Shown here piece after piece: positions 55,124 to 64,000 of a DNA stretch of 64,000 bases (positions within the stretch are counted from its first letter, which is position 1; every line of letters begins with the position of its first letter). The stretch comes from Buddleja alternifolia (Eukaryota; Streptophyta; Magnoliopsida; Lamiales; Scrophulariaceae). The translations under genes were made by a program, and so were the position numbers. The stretch is taken from the NCBI GenBank assembly GCA_019426215.1, contig CM033396.1, positions 30,733,154-30,797,153 of the forward strand, in the 5' to 3' direction. The notes below the pieces were generated by a model. It did no database searches and was not told the origin of the DNA. It saw nothing but the letters and a program-made list of their open reading frames with translations.

Positions 55124-55718
55124 TGATGTGAATAGAAATCCGTCTTTTGGCCAAGTTGGGTAGTCCAATACATTGTGGGCCCAAGCCCAATGATTTTATG
55201 GACTTGGATCTTTCTAGAAGATATCATATTCGGACAAGCTTAGCTGGAGGCCCAAATGACCTGACCTGCATAGGTAGGAGGCCCAGATGACCTGACCTGC
55301 ACAAGTAGGGCAGCACTGATTCTGGACAGCTGGGAGACAAGATCTAATCAATCACCAACCTTGCCATATATAGACCTGCGGAGATCAGCCCTAAGATTCT
55401 ATATATTTACCATTTATACCTTATTAAATATATCCCAAAATAGAGGGATCATGATTTATTCTTATTGCCTTATGTATTTTAGGCATAGTTGACTTACCAT
55501 TCTAGCCTACTCATCAATTACTTGTATAAATACCCCCTATGAGGATGAATAAATCGAGCAATAACTTTACACCCGTGGACGTAGGTCTTCATTGGACCGA
55601 ACCACATAAATCTCTTGTTATTTACATTATCGCTCTTATATTATAGATTAAAATCTCACCATAATGCTCATATTATCTCATATTTTAATATAAATGTTAT
55701 TGATGTGAAACCCACACA
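55124..55718 (+). repeat. 3' LTR of the gypsy element
   Basis: Matches 33648-34247 with moderate divergence. It ends CCCACACA and lacks the final bases of the other copy. The next five bases, GATTG, are the target copy. Confidence 0.88.
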
Positions 55719-56254
55719 GATTGTATTTAAGTTTTAAGTTTTTTAATTTAATTTAATAAAATCAAGGTATTTTAGTTTTTTCATATTGATTATATTATCC
55801 CCATTCAATATTTACTTTATAGTTATTTACTTTATACAGTATTGTGAACTAACAAATAATATTTCAATTAGAAATAAATAGTAAAGTAACAATTAATAAC
55901 TAAAAAATTATAAATTAGTAATAAATTGTAAACTAACAAGCAATAAATAAATTGTAAATGTGTGAAATATATTGTGAACTAACAAGTACCAAATAAATTG
56001 TAATTAGTATAAAAAAATAAAAAATATATACCAAATATAATAAGAAACAAAAGAAAAAAATAACAAAGGCAGTAAAAATGCCTGGTTCAGACCAGCCTAA
56101 GGGCTGATCTGGCCCCTCATTTGGGGTGCTGAATCGACCCAAGATGCCTAAAAAGCAGGGGCCGACCTGTCAGGGGCCGGCCCTGTTAAAAGCCATTTTA
56201 CATATTTAATAACTATAATAAGTTACATTTTAAACAATCACTATAAGTATCCTG

Positions 56255-56257
<3 letters not shown>

Positions 56258-56306
<49 letters not shown>
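56258..56306 (+). repeat. 49-base G homopolymer
   Basis: An uninterrupted run of 49 G just right of the hAT-like element, followed by AATCTCC. A run this long is rare in plant DNA and hard to sequence correctly; it may be longer, shorter or artefactual. Confidence 0.9.
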
Positions 56307-56307
<1 letters not shown>

Positions 56308-56790
56308 ATCTCCATAAGTAATGAAAAAGTTTGCAAATAAGACTGATTGATGGAACCACGTTATGCGATGAAAGGAGCAATTTTTATTTTTATTTTGTAA
56401 ACTTAAAGTAAATAAGAGATTAATTTCAAATAATTAAATAATGACCGTGAAACTCGGTGAAAGTTTATTTACTAAAATACAATATTAAAGTGTAAAAAGA
56501 AATGGACATAAATGCTTAAAGGTTAGTATGCCAAACCTTCCCGGGTTTTATAGTGTGCAGCGGAAAAGTTTCGTGATCATCTAACATTTTGATAAAATGA
56601 AATTTACAAAAATTATTATCCGATTCCTTTTACTCGATAAAAAAAAAAAGAAAATAAGAGTTGTTCTCACTGTTCAAGGAAAAATCAAATTAAGAGTGGG
56701 ACTTAGATATATATTTAGCTAGTTTATAGAGGAGAATTTTTTAATTTAATTAAATATATAATTAAAACCTGAGTCTATTGTCAAAACTAA
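56307..56790. other. Unassigned AT-rich spacer
   Basis: No gene, repeat or element is recognised between the G run and the Stowaway element. Confidence 0.4.
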
Positions 56791-56792
56791 TA

Positions 56793-57149
56793 CCCCCTCC
56801 ATCTCGAAAAGGATGTTCCCTTTGACTTTTTTTAGAAATTATCGAAAGTTTATTGTTTCCCTATAATACCATTTCCATAATCCAAAAGACAATTAATAGT
56901 ATTTCCTTTTAAAACATACATTGATTTTAATTTAATTTATGACTATTATCTATTATCTATGTATGGAACTATATTCCTTAAATATGATTGCAATTTTATA
57001 GTAAAAATGAAATAATTATATACTTCTTAATTAAAATGATGGGTAATATAGTCAGATTAGATAATAAATACATATATTTATAGTAAGAGACAATCATTTT
57101 AGAACAGATAAAAGTGAAATATTGAACATTCTTTTTGAGACGAAGGGAC
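56793..57149. mobile_element. Stowaway MITE
   Basis: TIRs CCCCCTCCATCTCGAAAAGG (left) and GTCCCTTCGTCTCAAAAAGA (from the right) match the Stowaway consensus CTCCCTCCGTCCC. The flanking dinucleotide TA is present on both sides (56791-56792 and 57150-57151), as expected for Tc1/mariner-class elements. Length 357 bases, AT-rich interior, no frame. Confidence 0.85.
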
Positions 57150-57151
57150 TA

Positions 57152-58430
57152 CAATACAATAAAGTGACCCTATAGAATTATGGAAAATTATAAGGAGTGA
57201 CACATCATGATATCAATAAAGTGAAAGTACAAGTGGGGATTTTTCACTAACTCCCTAGTATTGTACAGAAAATCTAAATCCACTAAATTAATTTTGAAAA
57301 AAAGCAAATATATATACACTTGATTTTGTGTAATGAATCATATGTTATTGCCTTTTGTATTTGTAATGGCAGTAGTAATAATGATTTTTTTGGCAAAGTG
57401 AAGCACTCTTCTTCCTTTATTCTGGCTCGAGACATTAAGAAAAAAAAAAGGCTCCACCATATGAGAGGTGATTATAATCATGATAAAGCACTAATATTGG
57501 AAGCAAGTAATTAAGTAATTAATGTACTTTGGCAAATCTTCACAATATTATATTCAGTTAATTCAAAGTGAACCTATCATAATCATAAAGCGTTGTAAGA
57601 CCCGTAGTCTCTAAGGATCCCACGTATTATATATATATATATATATATAAGAATACAAAAAAGCATCATATATTGTAGTAGTATTGCAAGCAAGTAATTT
57701 ATTCAATTTTTACGTTTCAGTGTGGTTTTACGAGTTTGAAGTAATACTAATAACTAACAAACAGAAGTACTAATTTCAATATTCATTTTCAGCAACAGTA
57801 TAGGAATCATAAAATAAAGTTATGTAACGCTTGGATCAGCATTGAAAAAAACTATTCTCTCTTCCCATTTATCTCTAAACCCTATTTTTCTTTTTTTTCT
57901 ATATTCCTCTGCTGGCGATGGCTTGGTGAAGCAGTCGTCTTCTTCACTACTGTTACTACCACCATCGTCGGCGGGTTGTGTTGGAGCACCCTTCTTCAAC
58001 TTGTACATCACATCTTCAAATCTGACGAGACGGTTATGGATCTAACGAGACAGATCTGACGAGATGAAGAAGGATGATGCATAAGTTTTTATATAGCGTT
58101 TTAGATTTTTTGCTTGGTATTTTACTTTTTCTCTCGTATGAGAGTTTGCTTTATCTCTCGAATGAGAGTTTTATCTCTCCTTGAATAGGAGTTGCACACG
58201 AATTTTCTTGTATTCGGCTGTGAGTTCTTAAGATTTGTTATCTTCAAGAACTTGATAGTTAGTGTTTCAAATGTTCTTACTACAACGTTTGAGTCGATAT
58301 GAATTATATTGTTCCAAGCGGTGTAAACTTTCGATTGAATTATGTATAAGACCGATTTTTCTTCAAAACGCTTGGATCAGCATTGAAGTGACGTGTTCAT
58401 TAGAGACTTTTTAATATAGGTATTAATAGG
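57152..58430. other. Unassigned; two 21-bp direct repeats 541 bases apart
   Basis: No gene is called. Identical 21-mers (core CTTGGATCAGCATTG) lie at 57826-57846 and 58367-58387. The segment between includes a short acidic, Ser-rich minus-strand frame at 57820-58011 (KKGAPTQPADDGGSNSS) of unknown origin. A (TA)n run lies at about 57628-57650. Confidence 0.45.
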
Positions 58431-59490
58431 GATGGTAATGGGACAAAGTTAGATGGATTTTTCCAACGCACAAGTCTGTGATTCATTTTTTCCATGATAA
58501 GGTTGAAACAAGCTGATTTTTTAGGCGGTTTACAAAACGGTAGCCCCAGATGTTTAGCACGGTGAGTGGATTCAGACATGTTGAGGGTATGGAGAATTTG
58601 ATTTTTTTGCCTAAGCCGGATACTTTTGCTAAAGTGAACAAAAGACTTGCTAGTACTACTAAGCTGCCCACTCCATTCTTGGAAAGTACTAAGGCAATGA
58701 AGAGCAGAGTTTGCATTGGAAGGGTCGGCGGGACAAAAAATGGTATATCATCAGCAAAAAGGACATGGGAAATGGGAGGACAGTTGAGGCCTATTTTAAT
58801 GCCATGAAGGAGGTTAAGTTGTTCTTGTTGGTGCAAGAGACGAGAGAGAATTTCAGCAAAAGTAATAAAGAGGAACGGTAATATAGGATCTCCTTGACGG
58901 ATACCATGAGAGGGCTTAAAAAACTCGAAAGTGGAGCTGTTGATGAGGAGAGACAAAGATGAAGTTGAAATACATTGATGAACAAGGTGGATGATTTTGG
59001 GGTCAATACCAAAGTTCTTTAAGATGAGGAGAAGAGTGCTCCATTCCACTTGGTCGAAAACTTTAGAAAGATCAATTTTAATGGCCATATAGGCCATTTT
59101 TCCTTTCCTTTAGTTGTTGAGAAAATTATTGACTTCATGAGAAAGGATAGAGTTATCATTGATATCATGATTAGGAACAAAAGCCGATTGAGATGGAAAG
59201 ATGCATTTGTTGGGGAGAATTTTAAAACGAGAAGCTAAGATTTTTGAGATGACTTTATAGGAAGAATTACAAAGACTAATGGGACAAAAAATTTCGACTT
59301 TGTTGGGGTGTGGAGTTTTAGGGATAAGAGAGATGAGGGTGTGGTTAAGAGCAAAAAGCATAAAACCTTGATCAAAGAAATGGAGGATGGAGTTTATGAC
59401 GTCATTACCAGCAATGTCCCAATATTTTTTAAAAAAGAGGGGGGAGAAACCATAGGACCAGGGCTTTTAAGCGAATTCATAGAAACCATA

Positions 59491-59943
59491 GGCCCTGTTT
59501 GGTTGTGTTTTAGATTTACTTTTTCCATTTTCATTTTCATCTGAAAATGAAAATACACATTTCACTCTGTTTTTAACTGAAAATATTCTCATTTTCATTC
59601 TAGTTTTTAGGTACCCAAAAAATTCCAATCATTTCATCAAAATTATATTTCACATCACTCATCTCACAATTTTTTTTTTATCACTTTTTTCTCTCATCTA
59701 CTTTCAATTTTTTAACCCTTTCTCTCTCATCACCTTTAAATTTTAAAATCCAACATTATTCATCCAATCATTACTTTCCAATCATTTCACACATCACAAT
59801 CACTAATTTCAACCATTTTCAAAAACACAACCAAACATATCTACTTTTTTCACTTTTCTCACACAAAAATCAAAAACTCATTTCCCTATACATTTTAGAA
59901 AATGATGATTTAAAATAAAATGAAAACACATCCAAACAAAGCC
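59491..59943. mobile_element. 453-bp MITE in the LINE
   Basis: TIRs GGCCCTGTTTGGTTGTGTTT at the left and GGCTTTGTTTGGATGTGTTT from the right (about 17 of 20). The flanking trinucleotide ATA is at 59488-59490 and 59944-59946. Removing it rejoins the LINE. The 3-bp duplication suggests a PIF/Harbinger-like MITE, though the TIR alone does not decide it. The interior is AT-rich and without frames. Confidence 0.8.
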
Positions 59944-60021
59944 ATAGTATCTTTGATTTCTTCAATGGAGGGAATAGAAATGAGGTTGAGATTTTCAGCA
60001 TCCGAGATTACTGGATGAAAA

Positions 60022-61271
60022 GGGAAAATTACATAACATAGCCCTGTGAAACATGAAATTTGCACGAAACCCACCTGCGTTAAAAAAATAGCCTAATATA
60101 CCCTTCTGTTATCTTGTAGTTTGCACACTCTCCCTTTCCGTTAGTATATGCTAACGACGTTAATATTTTGTACAGTTTGACCGTTATACCCCTCAATTTT
60201 ATATTTTTTATTGCCAATCATTAAATGTTTTGTTCATTATGTTTTATATTTGATTATTATTTATATTTTGTTCATTATGTTTTATATTTAATTCAAAAAA
60301 ATCCAAAATAACAAGAAAAATCAGGAAAATTCAAGAGAAAATTAGAAAAAAAATTTAATTAAGCTTTATGTTATTCTATTTTCCCCAAAAAAAGATTCAA
60401 AAAAATAAAAAAATTAGTAGAATTAGAAAATATCAGAAATTATTTTAGAAAAATAATCGAAGAAATCTAAAATTCATCAAAAATATAAACAATTCAGAAA
60501 AATCTAAAATTTCAAGGGAAAAAAGCCTGAAAATCAAAATTAATTTCAAAAAAATTCAAAAATAAAATAAAAATAGAAAAAAATCCAGAAAAATCTGCAA
60601 AAACCCTAGCTTTCTCTCTCCATCTCTTCGGATTTTCTCTCTCTGGAGATGTGTGTGTATATATAGGGGGAATTGGTGGACGTTGAGGAAGGGGGTAAAC
60701 TGGAGTGCGAACTGAAGAGGCGCGCTGATTTAACGGCGTCTGTGGTGGTTGTGTGATTTGACGGCAGCGGTGGTGGTAAATCTGGAGTGAGAGCAAGCGG
60801 CGGCGGGGTGGTGGGTCATGGGCAGGGGTAGTGTCGATGGCTGCCCATTGCAGGTTAGTGGTGCACATCGGTGGTTTGACTTGAAGTGGGTTGGGGAGTT
60901 GCTGCAGAGACGGGACGAAGAAGAAGGAAATGAAGGGGAAAAGGAAGGAAAGAAAAAAGAAAAAAAAAAGGAAAAAGAAAAGAGTGAGGGATAAAAGAAA
61001 AAAGAAAGAAAAAAGGAAAAAAAAAGAGAAAAAAGAAAATAGGAAAAGGGTATTTTAGTCAATTATATTTCCATTTTAACTTTTAAAAACCCTAAAATAC
61101 GTCCCACTTCGCATAAATCGCGCGTGCAAGCTACTCTCCGTTAGTTTCTAACGGACGGGGGTTTTCTTGCAGGGTTTTCAAAAACACAGGGGTATATTAG
61201 ACTATTTTTATAACACAGGTAGGTTTCATGCAGGTTTCGTATTTCACAGGGGTATATTTTGCAATTTTCCC
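60022..61271. mobile_element. Mutator-like TIR element with GC-rich interior
   Basis: Long terminal inverted repeats of about 80 bases: the left starts GGGAAAATTACATAACATAG and the right, reversed, GGGAAAATTGCAAAATATAC; both run on to CTAATATACCC. The flanking 9-mers are GGATGAAAA (60013-60021) and GGTTGAAAA (61272-61280), 8 of 9 identical. A 9-bp duplication and long TIRs are the Mutator signature. No transposase is seen. The central 60600-60900 is GC-rich and unlike the AT-rich rest, so it may be a captured host gene piece (Pack-MULE type). Confidence 0.82.
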
Positions 61272-61827
61272 GGTTGAAAAAGACCATTCAAGTTATGAGG
61301 AGGTTGGGGGTTCATTGAGGTAAAAAGATCAACGAAATAATTCACAAAATCATTCCCAATATCAATATCATCCGAATTAGTAACAAAAATAAGTTGATGA
61401 TACCTTAATTGAACGGATAAAGTTATACCTGCGGTGGATAGTGGATGAGAGATGGAAAAAACGAGTGTTGGAGTCGTCGTGTTGTAACCAGTCTTGCTTT
61501 GCTCTAGATTTCCAAAAAATTTCCTCTTTGCAATAGAGATCATCAAGCTCCAATTGAATGGAGGCTTCCAATGAAATGTTAGACAGAGAGGGTTCTTTGC
61601 TTTGAATGTCATTTAAGAGAGAGACTGTATTGCTGATTTTGATTTCAATAGAACCGAAGTGAAGCTTGTTCCAAAGAGAGAGAGCTTTCCTGGTGGATTT
61701 GAGTTTCGAGTGGAGGACAACGTGGGAGATCCGGGATGAAATAGAGACCAATTTGTATCAATAACAAAGTGACAAGAAGGGTCCATAGTCCACATTTCTT
61801 CAAATCGAAATGGGGAAGGGGATTGGG

Positions 61828-62535
61828 TTAAGATAGAGGATTAGTGTTGAGGATGAGTTGTTTATGGTCGGAAGAGATGGCAGTAAGGTGACTGATGGAG
61901 GCATTTGGGAAAAGAGCATTCCAAGTTAAGTTGGCAAGGCGATGGTCAAGATGCAATTGGATATTCGATCCTCCATCTCTTTTGTTAGTCCAAGTGAAAG
62001 GGTGTCCATAGAAACTAAGATCACAGAGACCAGCAGAGTCAAGAACGAGTTTTAGCCCGTTACTTGAAGAAGAAGCAAAAGGTTTTCCTCCTCGCTTTTC
62101 CGATTGAGAGAAAACTGAGTTGAAATCTCCAATAAGAGCCAAGGATCAGAGATAGATGATGAAAGATCAAGGAGAGAATCCCAAAAAAGGTATTTTTTTT
62201 CCATTTTGCAGGGACTATAGATGCCTGAGATTTTCCAGGGAGGGAAGGGAAGATTATGGGGGACTATTGCATGAATAATGGAAGATGATTTGAGAGTGAC
62301 TTAAAGGTTGAGATATGGTCTCCGGGTAATCAAAAGACCACTTGAAAAACTAGTAGGCGGAACGAGTTCAACAGAAAGAGAGAGCGTTGAGGAGAGAGAT
62401 GAGAGGTTGAGTTTGGGTGGTTTTAATTTGACAGAGAAAGATGATATCCGGTTTGTGGGATTTAATAAGACCTTTTAGAGATCTTTTTGCCACTGGCTTC
62501 CCGAGCCCTCGACAATTCCAAAAGAGGACCAACAT
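61828..62535 (-). pseudogene. LINE endonuclease domain
   Basis: Starts MLVLFWNCRGLGKPVAKRSL at 62535, the usual N-terminus of plant L1 ORF2 with the Asn of motif I. PDIIFLCQ follows (the expected Glu is Gln here). After frameshifts it reads GDFNSVFSQSEKRGG (62130-62086), YGHPFTWTNKRDGG, LHLDHRLAN and SSDHKQLIL (61862-61836), with the catalytic Asp and His of the apurinic-like endonuclease. The central part is broken by stops. Confidence 0.78.
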
Positions 62536-62900
62536 TTAAACGAAAGGCCCCGCTGGGCCGCTGTAATCAGTAATATCAGTGATGGTGAGGTTGTGATCAG
62601 ATTGAGGGTGAGGGACATTATTGGAGGAATTTGACAGAGGTTCCTAGGTGGTGACTTGGTGAATTGTGCGAGCAATACGCTTTATTTTGATGAGTCTTCT
62701 TTCAGTGATAAGGATATTTTTTTCAGCAATAAAGAAACAAGAATTTGACTGAGAGAGAGGGGGATAAGATGGGGTGGTATCAGAGAGGTTATGGGCAGAA
62801 AGACTGAAAGCTTTACTAAGAGATTGATCATAGAAATTTGATTCAGATGAGGTGTGAGAGATGGAAGATAAGTTGTTGTTTTTTTAGGAAGTGATTTTAG
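62536..62900 (-). pseudogene. LINE ORF1, C-terminal remnant
   Basis: In the minus strand before the endonuclease start, fragments read KRLIKIKRIARTIHQVTT and SDHNLTITDITDYSGPAG, ending in a stop that touches the next ATG. Position and a basic tail fit the end of the plant LINE ORF1, an RNA-binding protein. The knuckle was not found. Confidence 0.45.
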
Positions 62901-64000
62901 GAAGTTTCTTGGATTTCTACATAATTAGAATTCCAATTGTGCAAGGATTTAGAGTTTCATTATGATTGCAAACAAAATGTTGGAGGTTTTGGGTTCAACT
63001 TCCACAGAAAAAGTATATATTTTTTTCTCTATTTTTATAATAGTTGTTAGACGATTGTAATAATTGTTAGTTAATTTCTAATCTGCCACAATTTTATATT
63101 TAGAACATGTATCATGTAACCAAGTCATTAAAAAGAAAAATTCGACTCGAGATCAATTGTTAAAAGTAAATATAATCTTAGTTAGTCCAGCTCGGCTTGA
63201 CTAATTAAAATAATAGTAATAAAATAGGGGTAAAATATAAAATTACTGGCGTTTGACTCATATTGTATTTGATTAACATTTCTTCAAACTGCACTCAATA
63301 ACCATCAAGATTTTTCACTTCAAAATTCCTAGATTGTAGTTAAACATGACATTCATAGTAATAAAATAGGCATAAAAGATAGAATTACTAGATTTTGACT
63401 CGTATTATATATGATTAAAATTAGTTCGAACTCCAATCAATTAACATAATATGAAGATTTTTTAGTTCAAAGTTCCTAGACAGTTGTAATTATACATGAG
63501 ATTGACATAAAATCCACATTATCAATGACTCATAATAATAGTGCCATATTTGGAATCCAAATTCCTGAGAATCACACTGGTTTTGGTAACAAATTATTAA
63601 AAGTAACTAGATGTAGCCTCGTGCCAAGGCATGGCACATTGATATGTAAAAAATTATTTGACAAAAACAAAATTATCATTATATAATTTATTTATTTATA
63701 ATCTAAAAATAAAGTAATACATTATTGAAAAATTTAATAAAGAATATATTAGAAGATAAAATCAGAAGTTACTATCATTATTAATAAAAAAAATTAATTT
63801 TGTTGGTTATCATTGAAAAATTTAACAAAAGTAGGAAAAGAAAAATAAAAGAAAATTTAGGTAATTAGGACTTAAATAATTATGATGAAGTGGAATTTAT
63901 AATTATTATATTGAATATCAATGAAAATTCTCAATTATTATGTAAAAATATTCAAAAAAAATATTGTCATAAATTGAAATGCATGAATGGGTGAAAAGTG
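62901..64000. other. Unassigned AT-rich DNA with a diverged 142-bp tandem duplication
   Basis: No gene or RNA is recognised. Units 63214-63355 and 63356 to about 63502 share phrases such as TAGTAATAAAATAGG, AGAATTACTAG/AAATTACTGG, TTTGACTC and TTCCTAGA, with perhaps 70% identity. A short palindrome-like phrase GTGCCAAGGCATGGCAC (63622-63638) lies further right. Confidence 0.45.

Larger units (their letters stand above)
33648..55718 (+). mobile_element. Non-autonomous Ty3/gypsy element carrying a nested Sirevirus
   Basis: Two 600-bp LTRs (33648-34247 and 55124-55718), a primer site-like TTGGCGCCGTCTGTGGGAA directly after the first, gag, the last part of integrase, and a polypurine tract (GTTGGGGGGACTTA, about 55109-55122) define it. 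Target copies are GATTC (33643-33647) and GATTG (55719-55723); the right LTR has lost its last few bases. Protease, RT and RNase H are missing. Without the nested 14-kb copia element it is about 8 kb. It has long tandem repeats both before gag and before the 3' LTR. Overall features fit the Tat-like branch of plant gypsy elements. Confidence 0.85.
32900..56208. mobile_element. Non-autonomous hAT-like element, split by a gypsy insertion
   Basis: The left part is 32900-33647 and the right part about 55724-56208, together roughly 1.23 kb. The ends read GAAAGGTGTAAAATGGCC and, from the right, TAAATATGTAAAATGGCT. The flanking 8-mers are ATAGCTAT (32892-32899) and ATAACTAT (56209-56216), seven of eight identical. 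An 8-bp duplication is the hAT signature. Both subterminal regions are packed with GGCC/GGCCTTT words (32920-33095 and 56085-56190), as in plant hAT elements. No transposase frame is seen. The ends are diverged, so this is an old copy. Confidence 0.65.
58483..61751 (-). pseudogene. LINE linker and reverse transcriptase
   Basis: The linker is at 61751-61272 (KLHFGSIEIKISN, DWLQHDDSNTRFFH). It is cut by the Mutator-like element and continues at 60021-59944 and, after the MITE, from 59490. RT: LISLIPKTPHPNKVEIFCPI and SQSAFVPNHDINDN (59330-59145), AIKIDLSKVFDQVEWSTL (59085-59032), SHGIRQGDPILPFLF, and the palm motif HVLFADDIPFFV (about 58757-58722, FADD). Typical L1 residues are preserved in the RT; stops lie between blocks. 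The C-terminal third is missing. Confidence 0.8.
58431..62900 (-). mobile_element. L1-type LINE, minus strand, 3'-truncated and interrupted
   Basis: Minus-strand order: end of ORF1, endonuclease, linker, reverse transcriptase. The RT stops near 58480, without the RNase H or C-terminal part and without a poly(A) tail. Two later insertions cut it: a Mutator-like element (60022-61271) and a MITE (59491-59943). Many stops and frameshifts occur. No target duplication was found. Confidence 0.8.

Noticed and set aside
58550..58807. Plus-strand frame across the LINE RT
   Set aside because: Antisense of the RT palm region, which carries FADD on the minus strand.

Overview
This window looks like AT-rich, repeat-dense euchromatin or pericentromeric DNA of a flowering plant, most likely a eudicot. 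The evidence is plant-type Ty1/copia and Ty3/gypsy elements, an L1-type LINE, Stowaway, hAT and Mutator-like DNA elements, a caulimovirid-type endogenous pararetrovirus, and one intact plant PMEI/invertase-inhibitor gene. No prokaryotic features are present. Family names rest on motifs read by eye; no database search was possible.

Layout. (1) 1-9.6 kb: one 51-codon exon of a host short-chain dehydrogenase gene (minus strand) is split by a copia element (1762-9217). That element carries a minus-strand gypsy element (4843-8852), which in turn carries a solo LTR (6290-7683). (2) 9.6-12.4 kb: the start of another copia-like element, a minus-strand solo LTR related to Sireviruses (9664-11483), a 367-bp tandem duplication of its end plus flank, and an 87-bp-arm inverted repeat. 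(3) 13.1-20.8 kb: a nearly complete but heavily mutated endogenous pararetrovirus, with tRNA-Met primer site, coat, movement, protease-RT-RNase H and transactivator-like genes, promoter and poly(A) signal. (4) 21.1-26.5 kb: a minus-strand copia element in an LTR-internal-LTR-internal arrangement. (5) 26.5-32.9 kb: mostly unassigned DNA, a probable solo LTR, a tRNA-like SINE and the intact PMEI gene (31868-32383). (6) 32.9-56.2 kb: a three-level nest. A hAT-like element holds a non-autonomous gypsy element (33648-55718), which holds a 14-kb Sirevirus-like copia element (39002-53039). Each level has its own target-site duplication. (7) 56.2-64 kb: a 49-G run, a Stowaway MITE, a 3'-truncated LINE (minus) broken by a MITE and by a Mutator-like element, then unassigned DNA.

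Two host genes are visible. The PMEI gene appears intact; the dehydrogenase exon is destroyed by insertion. The most unusual object is the Sirevirus-like element. Downstream of pol it carries a 4.4-kb envelope-like coding region interrupted by two short GT-AG introns, both in phase 1, flanking a 62-codon exon. The element has several in-frame stops and frameshifts but nearly identical LTRs, so it is recent but coding-defective. Pol genes elsewhere are also defective; no retroelement copy here appears autonomous.
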